A stretch of 64,000 nt of DNA from Crotophaga sulcirostris (Eukaryota > Chordata > Aves > Cuculiformes > Crotophagidae): positions 1,170,339-1,234,338 of the forward strand of contig VYZB01000014.1 in assembly GCA_013397455.1 (NCBI GenBank). Reading direction: 5' to 3'. The notes beneath the pieces were generated by a model, which was not told the origin of the DNA, searched no databases, and worked only from the letters and a program-made list of their open reading frames with translations. This document shows positions 24,000 to 35,347 of the stretch, in pieces. How positions within the stretch are numbered: the stretch's first letter is position 1; every line of letters starts with the position of its first letter. A program made the position numbers and the translations under genes.

Positions 24000-26900
24000 T
24001 TGCACCAGCAGCCAGAGGAGTTGCTCAGGATTTAATTTTACGCTTGTGTATCTGAGTGTAAGATTGGTCCTCTTCTCTTTTAATCGTGTATCTGCAAATC
24101 TCAGACCATCCATTATGGTGTTCATTACTCGTCTACCATCAGCACTGGCACAATGTATCAAATGAAACCTTGCAGGGCAAAGGCTTCTGCTGTCCCTCCT
24201 CCTGCTCTCGGTGTGCGCCTGTATATTCCACCCCACCCCTCTATTTTGGCTGCTCCAGTTTGAGCTTTCCTGGTGCAGGTTCCTGCCCTTCCTATTGTCC
24301 TGATATCCACTTCCCTGCCTTTTCCAGGGCTCCCAGAAGAGAGGAGCCTCCTTGTGTTTGCTCTGTACTGGTCCAGCTGCCTAATCTCTGGCTTCTCTCC
24401 AGCATCAATTTTGCAGGAGTGGAGCAGGAAACTGCTTGGCTGCTCTCTGTTCTTGAGCTGTTAACTGTCTCCCAGCTGAAAAAGACTTGTGGAAACCTTT
24501 AGCGATTGGTGTGAATATAACTTAACTTTCTTAAAAATTTTCTCCAAAACTACTTCTTGATGTTAGAAATGCTGGAAAATGTCAGTTGAGTTTGAGTCCC
24601 TTCTTTGCACATATAGCTTCTGAAACTCTGGAATTTGAGCTTTTCACAAAAATGAATAAAGGTACTCTAGTGGCTTGAGCTGAACAAAATATTTTAGCTG
24701 TATGTATTTTCAGTGAAAGAAGCAGATTCAGCAACACTGAGATGCTGGTTAAATATTTATTGACGGTCTTAACTTATTTTGGTAGGAAGGTACATCCCCA
24801 GCACCCCCAAAATCTGAAAAAAAGTAACGTTTCTGCTTGAAACATAAGCTGGTTTTCATATATGAGGCACTTCTTTCTTGAAATGACTTGAATCCTTTGG
24901 CTTTCCAAACCTTTATCTGAAAAGCCACTGTATGCTCTCTCCTGTACCTTGCACCTCTTTAGGATGGGAGAGCTCATTGACCCCAGTTCACACCAGAGAA
25001 CAAAAGCAGCATGAGATTGAGTCTGTGGTTTCCTGATTACTTTACCAGTACAAGACATTGCCAACAGAAGCTTGTTTGTTCCCACAGTGTTTTCTTTTAC
25101 TGTTTGTGTGGCCCCATACAGAAATCCATGGCTGTACAGGAGCTGAGCCAGCCCAGGGAGCATGGTGATCGTGTGGCTTTTGATGGAGACAGACCGTTAC
25201 CTTTCCAGTTCACAGCATGGCCAGAGACCCTGACCTGCCATCCCTTTCACAGAGTTTCTGCAGCTACCCAGTAAACCTATATCTTCTCTAAATTGCTAAT
25301 GACTACTGAATTACTGCGCGTTTGTAAGGGATCCATTGACATTAATGTTGAGCTGCCTAGCAGTGATGCAGGATTTTATTTAGAACAAGATGCTCCAATT
25401 TGTTTATTTTCCAGTCCTACAGAAGATATTTAGTGGCATAACCAGCAAGTTCCCGCAATTCTCTTGACAAACACTTGAGCTCCTCTCTTGGTTTCTTCCA
25501 TCCTTTTTGGTGGAAATAAATTTGTATACAGCATGGCTCTTCAACATTTATAAGTATAGGTAAATGCACAAATCTATTAAGTTTCTATGGAGGAAACTAA
25601 AACTGTATTTTCACGAGAATGTCAGGTTTTTAATTGCATAAATAAGATGCTGACTGAAGCAAATGTTCAATTTCACATTAAAGTTAGGCATTCATGAAGG
25701 CTTAGATTTGCATAATTTAATTTTCTGCACAGAGGATGCTGGAAATCAATGGTATGATTCACAGCCATAGCATGGTTGCTGTGTAGCTTTTTGATGGTTC
25801 AGGCTAGGAGTACAAAGGGTTTTACAACTTCAGATGTTTTGCGCTGACTCAAAGCCTTTTTATGTTCAACAAATATGGATTATTTAGGCATAGTTTCTTC
25901 ATTTTGATGGTGAGGTGCTCAGAAGGGCTCCCTGAGTGGATACCTGCAAGAGTACCTTATTCCCTGGGGGGAGGCAAGGTGAAATCTCCCTCTTGCCTGC
26001 AGCAATCAATTTTTCTGGGTGACGGAAACCTTACAACTATTTGCCTCCTCTGTGTAGAGGATGCTTGGAAGAAATCTGCTGTCATTCTTCGTGTTGTAGT
26101 AAGGAGAAACTTTCAGTGTATTTCTCAGCACATGTTACTTTTCAGTGAATAATTTGGCCATTTTTTCCTGATAGCCTTTCCAGCCATCCACCTGGGTTAT
26201 TTCTGTGTTCCTTGGGATTTTCATGATCTTTGCTCAGTTTTTTTTTTTTTGCCAAGGGGGTTTGTGTCTCCACATCCCTTACCTGTTCTTTCCTGTTGAA
26301 ATGAGTGCCTATTGTCTACCAACCAGGTAATTAGGGTAAATCAGAAGACGAAAATAAGGTATATGTTACAGTGTTGCCTACAAATCCTGGTAGCCTGATG
26401 TGTTCCAGTGTTTCTAGTTTACAGCCTGGAGTGATTTAACATTTAGCAAGTTGCCAAGAAATCTGGAAAACTCATTCAAATCATAGGCTCATAATAAATT
26501 GCACAATTAGTACCTTTGCTCACACAAGAGAAAATTTGGCAGAGACAAACCTGTAATGCCTTTCCTGAGATTACGTGAATTTTCCTACCAGTGCAGAATT
26601 CCAAAATCTGCAGAAATTGATGATCCACGTTGCAGAGCAAGGGCTGTAAAGCTGTTGAGTGTACTGATACAGGCCTTGGATGCAGCAGGGTCTTTGTACT
26701 GCAGTATGAAAGGTGTTCACCCAGAAGCTTTTCTAAAGGGAAGGAAAGACACATTACGAGTTACTGGTGCTTGATATTCAGTTAAAGACCTGCTACAGTC
26801 TTCCTTTCAGCCCAGCCGTAATTGGCCTGGGAACTGAAGGGAATACAGGGCTTGGTGACTGCGTACAGGTAGCAATGCTTTACATGGTTTTCTAAAGTTT

Positions 26901-28040
26901 TAATTTGAATTATTCAGCTAGTTTCCTACTGATCAAATAAGTGGTTTGGGATCATTTGGACTTGAATTTCCATAGAGCCAGGTGGTGCATACTTGTTCTT
27001 CACATTCTGCGTCTGCGGATCTAAGAGCTTTTTGTTTGTGTGTGGCACAAAAGTTTTTGGCTGTGGTGCTCTGAGAAAGGCAGTTGAATTTATTACATAC
27101 AATTTACTGACAATTGTGAATTCACACACCTCCACTTTAGTTCAGTCAGATGCATAGAAACAAACCAAATTTGCACATAAAAAAACCCAAACAACCCACT
27201 TCATCATGGAAGCTATTTACAAAAAAAGAAATATATTGTTTGGGATATAAAAGAAAAAATCCTAGGATGCAATGTAGGATGTGTTCTTTCCTGGTTTGGT
27301 TGATTAGTTTAATTCCTTCTAGCTAGTGAAGCTTTACAAGGCTTTCTTCGTTACTGCCCTCTCCATTTCATGTTGTAAGGGATTGGTCTTGCACGCTGGA
27401 TGTTCGCCCCACATACGCAGCCTTCCTCTGGCTGGAAGGCAGTGTTTCATGTTGGCCTTGCTCAAGTGAACTGCATGAGGCAGGGTTACTTGAGCCTTGC
27501 TTGTGTTGAGGCTGTTACCCACCACCTGTTGGCTCAGTTCTGCAGGCTGCACCTGCAGGAGATCCATTTGGTCCCAAGTGAAGCTGTGCTATGTGGGATT
27601 TCCAGATGTGTTTTAAAATAGATGTATTTGTGATAACTGGGATAACACTGTGGCAGCACGTTCCACATGCTTGCATCTGTATGCTTTTAAAGATCTTGAT
27701 AGTATTTGTTTTGAATTACAATTATTATTTGGTAGTTGCTAGCAAAACAAACTGTCTCTTGGGTCTAGACAGAGAAGGTTCGGTCATATGTCATGGCTCG
27801 TATCTGTTTGCTTGTGTGTATCAGAATTGCCTTATGGAAATTACTGGTGTTAGGCAGGGATGTGGCAGATCAGAATAATGGCATCAGTGAGTCTTGGCTT
27901 CTGTGGGTCATCTTTGGATGGTGGGTTTTCATGGGTGAGGACCATGCCTATTAAATTTATTTTAAGCAATTCTGAGTTCATAGTCTCTGCTCAGCAAAGT
28001 TTTAAGCTTCACAGTGTAAACTCCAGGGAGTAAATACCAC
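24000..28040. other. Unique intronic sequence leading to the exon
   Basis: No exon or repeat recognised. A pyrimidine-rich stretch near 24190-24300 and a T-run near 26239 are the only low-complexity features. Confidence 0.7.
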
Positions 28041-28073
28041 TTTCCTAATGATTCCTGCTTCTTCTCTTCCCAG
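28041..28073 (+). other. PTPRG: 3' splice site of PTPRG intron 1 (branch point, polypyrimidine tract, AG)
   Basis: A pyrimidine-rich tract (TTCCTGCTTCTTCTCTTCC) ends in CAG directly before the coding exon. CTAAT at 28045-28049 fits the vertebrate branch-point pattern yUnAy; its A at 28048 lies 25 nt before the AG, a normal distance. The branch point is inferred from the motif only. Confidence 0.9.
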
Positions 28074-28178
28074 CTCTGACTGAAGGTTATGTTGGCTCTC
28101 TGCATGAAAACAGACATGGGAGTTCTGTGCAGATACGGAGGCGAAAGGCTTCAGGAGATCCTTACTGGGCATACTCAG
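28074..28178 (+). CDS. PTPRG: PTPRG coding exon (probably exon 2), N-terminal ectodomain of receptor tyrosine phosphatase gamma
   Basis: This 105-nt exon encodes 34 whole codons plus a split codon at each end. The first two bases (CT) complete a codon begun in the previous exon and the last base (G) begins the next, so it is phase 1 on both sides. Its frame reads [15 protein letters not shown], then SSVQIRRRK, then [11 protein letters not shown] recognise this from the vertebrate PTPRG N-terminus, where it follows the signal peptide and leads into the carbonic-anhydrase-like domain; YWAYSG is the start of that domain. PTPRG is a single-pass cell-surface phosphatase with an extracellular CA-like domain that lacks full catalytic zinc ligands, a fibronectin III domain, and two cytoplasmic phosphatase domains. 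It binds contactins. From memory, human has Ala where this has Ser in VGSLHEN and in GSSVQ. PTPRZ1, the paralogue, is the only serious alternative, but the pre-CA segment matches PTPRG. Exon number 2 is inferred from the human gene structure. Confidence 0.95.
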
Positions 28179-28187
28179 GTGAGTCAG
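28179..28187 (+). other. PTPRG: 5' splice site of PTPRG intron 2
   Basis: The exon ends TACTCAG and is followed by GTGAGTCAG, a near-perfect match to the U1 consensus CAG|GTRAGT. This fixes the exon's 3' edge and leaves one base of the next glycine codon in this exon. Confidence 0.93.
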
Positions 28188-28632
28188 CTGAAACATGAAA
28201 TATCTCCAAAATAAAATTGTTTTCTTGCTTTTTGTTGCTACTGCACTCAGAAATAGTTTAAATTAGTTTTAGAGTGTATTTTCTTCTGCTGACTTTGTAG
28301 CGAACTCCCTCTACACCCATTTTCTCCTTTCTTGCATTTCTGCCATTTACCTGCAGGGTTTCCATTATTACTCTGCTCCCTTGCTCAGTCCTCTCTTAAC
28401 ATCCTTTAAAAAGGTGTACTCCCACAAACTTCCCTTTACTGTCCCTGTCCAGTCAGCGCATTCCCAAGCTCACGATTTGCTTACCCTGTCAAGCCTTCTT
28501 GGAAGACTGTTAGCATCCATAAATACATCCAGATAAAAAAAAACCCAAAACTACCCTCGGACTGTTACAATGTTTTCTTCGTGTGCATGTATTTTTGTGG
28601 TAGTGGATAATGACAACAATGAGACCTGTCAG

Positions 28633-28664
28633 TGCAGCATCACACCAGGATGTGTGATGCTGCA
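28633..28664. repeat. Perfect 13-bp-stem hairpin in intron 2
   Basis: TGCAGCATCACAC (28633-28645) and GTGTGATGCTGCA (28652-28664) are exact reverse complements around the six-base loop CAGGAT. The stem lies about 455 bp downstream of the exon and would form in the pre-mRNA. It is too short for a typical miRNA precursor unless the flanks also pair, which I do not see. Confidence 0.9.
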
Positions 28665-29179
28665 AAGGTAGGATATTGGGACGGTATTTTATTGTTTCTC
28701 CCACTGCTCTTAGTCTTACAGACAACCAGATGTGTATGCACAACTTTGAAATGCCACAAATCAAAATATGCATCAGAATGATGTCTTTGGTGTGTGGTTT
28801 GACAGTTGATTCAGGTCTAGAAAATTCCAGGTCTGTATTTCAAGTTGTTAAAAAGCCCAACAACTTGAAATCATGTTAGTAGCTTTGTTGACTCTGTGGA
28901 AAAATGTCTAATATCTGGAAAGCTTTTATGAAGATTTTGAGCATCGTAATGAACTTGTGTGTGCTTTTTGGAAGATCTGAGATGCATTTCAAACATTTGG
29001 TGCTCACCCAAGAGGAATGTTGTGCAGGCCTAGTTGTAACTGAAAGAAAAATCTCACTTTCTAAGAAGTCTGAATATGGATACCAGATAAACAGGCAAAT
29101 GTCAGTTTTTGACTGCCAAATTCTCTCTTTTATACAGACCATAAATTTCATTGGAAATGAGTGATTATAGGTAGGCTTA

Positions 29180-29420
29180 GAGTTTTTTCCATTAATACAC
29201 TAAATGCCAGATGTCACAAGTTCTCTCTATTAGATCTCAAATAGAAGCTATCTCATTTGCAAATGAGGTCTCACAAGTAAAAAAAGTCTAAACATTTGAG
29301 TCATGTAGCAAAAATGACCACTTTTTGTTATTTTTGCCACAAGATATACTGCTATATTGCAGCTTAAAATATTTTTTTTAGATTTTAAGCCCCTAAAGTC
29401 ATAAAGAGCAGAAATAAGCA
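29180..29420. promoter_or_regulatory. AT-rich block with octamer-like palindrome
   Basis: The block is unique AT-rich text and contains CTCATTTGCAAATGAG at 29252-29267. That is an exact 16-bp palindrome centred on ATTTGCAAAT, close to the POU octamer ATTTGCAT. Regulatory function is inferred from the motif alone. Confidence 0.35.
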
Positions 29421-29717
29421 AATAGTAGAAAAATGTGTATGTTGGAATGAATGGCTTGTTCCTATCTGCTGTCTTGTGTAAAATATTACAACTTAAGTGC
29501 CACCTGGCAGGTTTATTTTGTTTCTGTCACTGAAAAATGTATTTTGAATATTCATCGCGGGTACTAAAATGAAAATGTTTTTTAAAAGGTAAAACAATAG
29601 AGGAATTATTCTTTTGTCATACACGTCAAAACTGTTCCTTGAGTTACTTTATACTTTTTTTTTTTAAATTAAACACAAAGGTTTAAAAAGGGGAGGCAAG
29701 GAAGGAACTCCCCTCCC

Positions 29718-29790
29718 TCCAAAACAAACAACCGCCCCAAAAAAACCCCAAACAAACATGCAATGCAGCAAACCCCCACAAACCCACCGC
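29718..29790. repeat. A/C-rich low-complexity tract
   Basis: Almost entirely A and C on the plus strand (ACAAACAACCGCCCC, AAAAAAACCCC, AAACAAACA, AAACCCCCACAAACCC). The strong strand asymmetry suggests a decayed simple repeat. Confidence 0.7.
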
Positions 29791-30000
29791 ATATGTTTAT
29801 GCATGGCCGGTTTTCCTAATTCTATTTTTGTGATGTGTTGTTCTTCCTTTATGAATAGTATCACTTGTTCAACCCTCTGAAAGAGCTTTTACCGCCCACA
29901 AATCCTTCTAGATCTATGTCAAAATAAAATGTGTAGTCCTCATGTGTAATTACACCTTGCCTTTTGGAGTTTTGCATCCTTTTGTCTATTGATAAATCCC

Positions 30001-30135
30001 CTGCTTCCATAAGGAAATAGCCAATCTGTTTTCCAGAGAACAGATAGTGACTCCTCAGCTGTCAATCACAAGCCATTCTACCTGATTAGTGCTATCTAAT
30101 TAGAACCTTTTTGTCACTATTACTGATAAAAGGAG
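30001..30135. promoter_or_regulatory. Homeodomain/PBX-type motif cluster, candidate intronic enhancer
   Basis: TGTCAATCA at 30060-30068 matches the PBX/MEIS-type composite core (TGACAG/TGATTGA class). TCTAATTAGA at 30095-30104 is an exact palindrome with two TAAT/ATTA cores, and GATTAG lies at 30084-30089. Three such motifs within 50 bp of non-repetitive text, about 1.9 kb after the exon, make a plausible enhancer. No conservation data are available. Confidence 0.35.
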
Positions 30136-30743
30136 TAAATTAGGAGATGGAAGTGGTTGAAATGATATATGTACCAGCACTTCTGAAGAAAACAGAAGAG
30201 GATATGATACAATTTTCTGATGCTTTGTCAGGTTTCTGTTTTAACAGAGTGACTTGAAATGCCATTCCAGGGGAATGTGGTTTGGGTCTAGGAATTCCAG
30301 CTGCAGATCCTGGGGTTTTGCCAAAGGTTTCGTGAGGTGAAATAGAGGTGTGAGCACCAGGTGCCAGCATTTCCCTGAGAAAGGGAGGAAATAAAGATGA
30401 GCAATTAGATGGGGAAAGGGCCTGTGCTCCATGTGATGTTTCTACTGGCTGCTGCTTTGCCCTGGCTTTATTATGTCAGAGTTTCTCTTTCTTTCTCTCA
30501 CCTGGTTCCTTCCAGCTCTATTTCAGCCAGTTCACCCTCTCTGTCTGATATCTTTTGTCCGTATTTGCTCACTGAGGGGGGCAGAGGTAATGAAAATGCC
30601 TAGATTCTGTGTTTAGGTCGGAGGTGGGAGTAAATGGTGGGTGGCAGAGCCCAGATGCCAGACAGATGTTTGTTTCTAGCCGAGCACAGACAAGAGGATT
30701 ATCATGTTATCTGTTTCTTTCTCCTTGCTTTCTCATTCCCCAG

Positions 30744-30815
30744 AATATTTCTCAGGAACCATGAGCAGGGCTTGGCAAAGCAGTTCATGCGCTAACAATT
30801 CAGTTTGGCCTGCGG
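30744..30815 (+). other. Possible cryptic or alternative 72-nt exon in intron 2
   Basis: A pyrimidine-rich acceptor (CTTGCTTTCTCATTCCCCAG) ends at 30743 and a donor (TGCGG then GTAAGG) begins at 30816. The 72 nt between them are phase 1 at both ends and open in the frame that would follow the upstream PTPRG exon. They encode YFSGTMSRAWQSS, then SCANNSVWPA, with one cysteine and an NNS glycosylation sequon. I do not recognise this peptide in any PTPRG isoform. Chance splice-site pairs are common in introns, so this is a weak call. Confidence 0.15.
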
Positions 30816-32646
30816 GTAAGGTTTTGGACATGACTAGGAAGTTTACATCAAATGAGCCTACGGAGAGTGGAAACTTTACTCTGCAGTAAGCAATTGGCTC
30901 GTGTCAATGGTTTCCAAACTATTTGGAGACGTTATCTGGTAGGTCAGCTCCCCTCTGGTTAGTTGTACAACATCTACTGGCCCAGCCCCAGCAGTTATGG
31001 GCAGGGAAGAAGGTTATGCTAGACTGACCACTGGTGAATCTGAAGTTTCTTCTAAGGGAATTTGCCAGCTGGAGTAAATAAAACCAGGACAACTTCTGCC
31101 AGCCGTCAGTGGGAAGCCATCTGTTGAACCCCAATATTGATCAGCGTGCCCACATCTCTGCTGGGCCTACATTAAGCTGAACTATGGCTTTATATTGATT
31201 TCAGCTGAGCTGTACTGATTTATAGCAGCAAAGGCCTCTTTACGTTCATGGCTGTGCCTGCCTGCTTGCACAGCTTCTGTATTTTGGGCTTAAGTGCTCT
31301 GTAATAAATCCTGAGGTGGAGGTGGAGATGTCTGAAAGCAGCCAACCAGTTGTGGTTTTCCTGCCTGGGGGTGGAAAAAGGGCACAGCTGTATTGCAGAG
31401 AGCCCTCAAGTCTTTATCTCCACAGAATGTAGCTGTCCTATGCTGCGCTTTTAGAGTAATTCCTCTGTAGCCTGTAGGGAAGCCCTTGTGCTTCTCCATG
31501 CTCTTGTCAAGGTGAATGGCCCAGGAGCTGGTTTAAACCCTGGAGATTGGGAATTTTCCTGATTTCATGACCAAACTATAGCATTACCATGTACTACCTG
31601 GCAATATTGCTCCTCTTAGGCAGAAAAGTTTAGAGAGGGTACTTCAATTATTGATCAGGAGCCAGACAGCCCTCGGGTCTGAAACACTTGGGTGAGGCCC
31701 CTACGTGCTGGAATGGCCTTGCAACAGGACCCTGTGACCTTCAGTGCCCTGTGCTCATATGGTGTGTGCCCTGGACAAAGCTCTGGAGACAGCACCGCAG
31801 AGCTCTCGCTTCTGTGTCTGATTTTAAAGGATTTTATAGGCCTCATAAAATAAGCCTGTTGTCTACAGACGTGATTCTGACCATAACATTCCAGTTCAGA
31901 TATGAAACTCACAAAAATAAAGACTAGATAATTTAATAAAGAAGGCACTTTTAAAATGGGCTCTGTCAAGAAGACAGAAGGAAATACAATCAGCCTTTCA
32001 GAAGAAACTTCATTAAGTTGACTCTAGCAGCTCTTTAAAACGAATTCAGAAGTGAGCAAACACTGAAAACAGAAGACTAACTTGTCTTTAAATAGGAACT
32101 GCAAGACTGAATGAGATCTCCTGGATGTTCTTTTTAGGATTTCTCAGGAAGCTCAAACTACGTTTCTCGGGGGGTTTTCTGTGTGCGTGTGTATTCTTGT
32201 GTGTTTTGGCAGAGCATTTACTCCATGATCGTGTCTTACAGTTTGCCAAAGACTTCCTAAATTTCAACTGGCCACATCATTACTTGCAGTGTAACAAGAA
32301 CGTGGAATAGGAGCAGCACAGTCAAAGCAGGAAGTAGGTGTGAATCCAGAATGTGCTTTAGTGCAGTCTTTTCTTTCTACAATCTTTCCTTTTAGACAAA
32401 CCACTGAATGGAGATGTTAGAAATGGTTTTTAGCACATCCTTATAATTGCTGCAGAATTCAGAATGTTTCTAATAACCGTAATAGCGCCTCAGGTGCCTT
32501 GTCATCAGCGTGGAAACATTTTTATAAATATATAAACTGTTTATAAAAAAAATGGTGGGAGAGTGAACCAACCTTGAAAAGAAATCCTACAGAGATGCAA
32601 TTGAAACGTCTGCCAGATCGAGGGCTTTGACTGACCCTCTCTTGTG

Positions 32647-32660
32647 TAATATTAATATTA
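32647..32660. repeat. 14-bp AT-only palindrome
   Basis: TAATATTAATATTA is its own reverse complement and is followed by ATAATATTCC. It is a small ATTAAT-type cluster in otherwise ordinary intron. Confidence 0.85.
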
Positions 32661-35336
32661 ATAATATTCCAGACATTTAAAGATGCCTCTTGGTGTCAAG
32701 TGTTGCATTTCTCAGTGCAGAGAACACTTTGCTGGTGACCTAAGCAGACCCTATTTTGCCTTGCAGTAGCCCAAAACATGGGTAGTGAGAGGGTCAGGAC
32801 CTTAGGAGGAGTTTACAGTGTGAGATGCTGAAACAGATGCTGGTGTCTTAAGTAATACTGGCTATGAAAGGCCTATGCCTGCTTGTATCTGTGTTTTCTG
32901 CAAAACTATTATGTAAAATTAGTGTGACGATCATTGAATGCAGTTATGGAAAACCAGAAGTGGCTGTGGGGAAATATTGCTCCTTATTATGTTACTCAAA
33001 TTGGGAAAGTCCTCTTGGAGTCTTCAGATGTAAGATGCGATGTGTAATTATTCCCAGTATTAAGAGATATGATCGGTGCAATGGGATGGGAGGCTGCCCT
33101 GTCCTGGGGCAGGATGCTGTGGGCGATGGTGCTTTTGTCCCTGGGGTTTCCCAGTTGAGCTGATGGTGGTGCTGGTGTATCCTGTGCTCTTTCTGGCTGT
33201 TCTGCTGAGCAGCCTCACTATTGCAAGGTGACTCATTCAAGGAATGCTGTCTTTTAAGTAATCAAAACAATTTGGGTTTCTTGGAGACCAAAAAAGTAGA
33301 CTCTGGCCAAAGATGTATATGTGTTCTTTTTACTTGTTTATTTAGCTATGGCTTTGGAAAGACAGCCCTATGTAGAAAAAACATACAGTTGTTTTTTTCT
33401 CTTTAATCTTATGGTGTATTCAAGGCATCTGTTTCCTCTTTGTACCTTTGATCTTTCCTTTTCTGTGTGAAATTATTAGCACTACTTATGATGCTTCTCT
33501 TCTTTATGTGTGTTCTTACTGATGTTTTTTCTGTCTAAAATGTTGGATCCTTTCTCTCCAAGTTTCTGTGCGACTACCGTGAACATTAGCAGAAGTTAAT
33601 AGAAGAAAAATAGGCTTCACAAGAGTAGCGATGACCATGTGAGTGGGGAAAAGTGTCCATTAAGAACAGGAAATGTGACCCCATTGTCATGCTACTGGAC
33701 ACTGGCAATGTGTGAATGCTTTGTCCTACAACACTTAGGCAGTTATTGCTGTCCTTTAAGATGCTATTATTTAAAATATAACCTGTGCTGAATTTAAGAA
33801 TTGAGTGTTCTTCTCAAAAGCAATTGCTGGCATTAAACCAGGAAAGATCAGTAAAGGTTATTTCCTGAAAGAATAGCAAATGGTGTTAACTGTGATGAAA
33901 TGTAACTTGGTGAAGTTCTCTGTAAATGTGTGAATTTCTCTCTCTTTGCTTAGATTGTTCTCATTAAATAAGCTACTAATGTGAATTGGACAGGAAATAA
34001 TCAGCGCATAGTAAGGAAGGCATCAAGACTTATTGAACTGAGAGGTAACTAATGGCCTATTTGCCTTGGTCAGTATTTCACACTTTCTGTCCCTCAGAAT
34101 AATAAATCTTGGTATTGACCAAAGCTCTGGCATACCCTGTGCATGGTTGTCCTTCCTCTGTAAGCCAGCTCATCTGCATTAAATGCAGGATGGTCAAAAT
34201 GAGCAGGGTCTGGCTCTCTCCCTTCCTTGCTCTTTTAAGATGACTTTCTAAAGAGGAACTAAGCTGAGAGAGCTACGAAATGTATTCCCATTAATATCTG
34301 ATCTGATCAGTAAACTGAGCTCTGAATATTTTATCTGTGTTGATCAGAGATGAATAGTAGTCTTCACTGAACCCTGCTGAAACCAACTGTGATGCATTCG
34401 TTTCCATCTGCGATCTTATTAGAGTAACAGTGGTTACAGAAATCAGTGCTACACTCTTTCATAAGAGAAACATGGAAAACCAGAGCTTGAGAGTTTGCCG
34501 CTACTATCTAAGCATGAACCTTGGTTTTTAACGTGCACAGCTGAAGCAAGTGGTGTACTGCTGCGTGTTTTCTCAGCTAAACAGGAAATACCATCTGTAT
34601 ATTTTGATTGTTTGTGTTCTGATGATACTGGGTCACGAGTCTACGTGCCCAGGAGCGAGGCGCTGTACCAAGGTGCGTGAGCCCCGTCCGTATCTGCAGC
34701 ATCTCTACCAAAACATGAGTTACCTGGAAGATGTCAAGGAGAAAGTTTTTAATCTTTCTATTGCTGTTCTTTGTTGTGGAGTAACAGATACAAAATACGT
34801 TCTTTTGTTTTGTTACAAGAATGAAAAAAATAAGTTTTCAAACTCTTGTCCTTAAGAACAGGCTATATCTTCCTAACCATAAGCCGGTGTGCATAAGGAA
34901 TTCACAGTCACATGTTTGTGTTTGGTATTTAGCATTAGCAGCCCCCTCAGGAGAGCCAGCCTTGCCAGAAGCAGTCCAAGTAGTCTGTATCATTTTTACT
35001 AAGCCATATTGCTGGGGAACACAGCTCTGATTGATAGTCTCGTCATTTACTTTGTTTGTCTATTGGCAAGTTTCTAAATAATCTGCTAAGAAAGCCTCAG
35101 ATAGTAATTTAGTTTCTACTTAGACACAGACACGATTTCTTTATTGAATATCATTAATACTGTTTTCTCTCTCTTCTTGCCGCCTTTTCTTGTGTGCCAT
35201 GTTACAGTTTATTCCAAGTTCTGTCACAGTCAATCCTGGTATCCAGTCTATCACAAAATGGTTGACAATTTTAAAATGTTGGACACAGTTATGGTGAAAT
35301 TGTCTTTTTTCTTGTTGTTGGTTTTGCTTTTTTGGG

Positions 35337-35347
35337 TTTTTTTTTTT
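35337..35347. repeat. T11 homopolymer
   Basis: Eleven thymines at the end of a T/G-rich stretch (about 35305-35347). Ordinary low complexity. Confidence 0.75.

Larger units (their letters stand above)
1..28073 (+). other. PTPRG: 3' part of PTPRG intron 1
   Basis: No coding exon with family-level resemblance to a known protein was found on either strand. The known contents are two CR1 copies, one old CR1/L3-like fragment, short homopolymers, a small CpG-rich patch, an AT-rich block and a GC-richer block, each listed separately. The signal-peptide exon should carry a CpG island and is not in the window, so the intron extends beyond position 1. PTPRG is known in vertebrates as a very long gene with long 5' introns, which fits. 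Confidence 0.85.
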
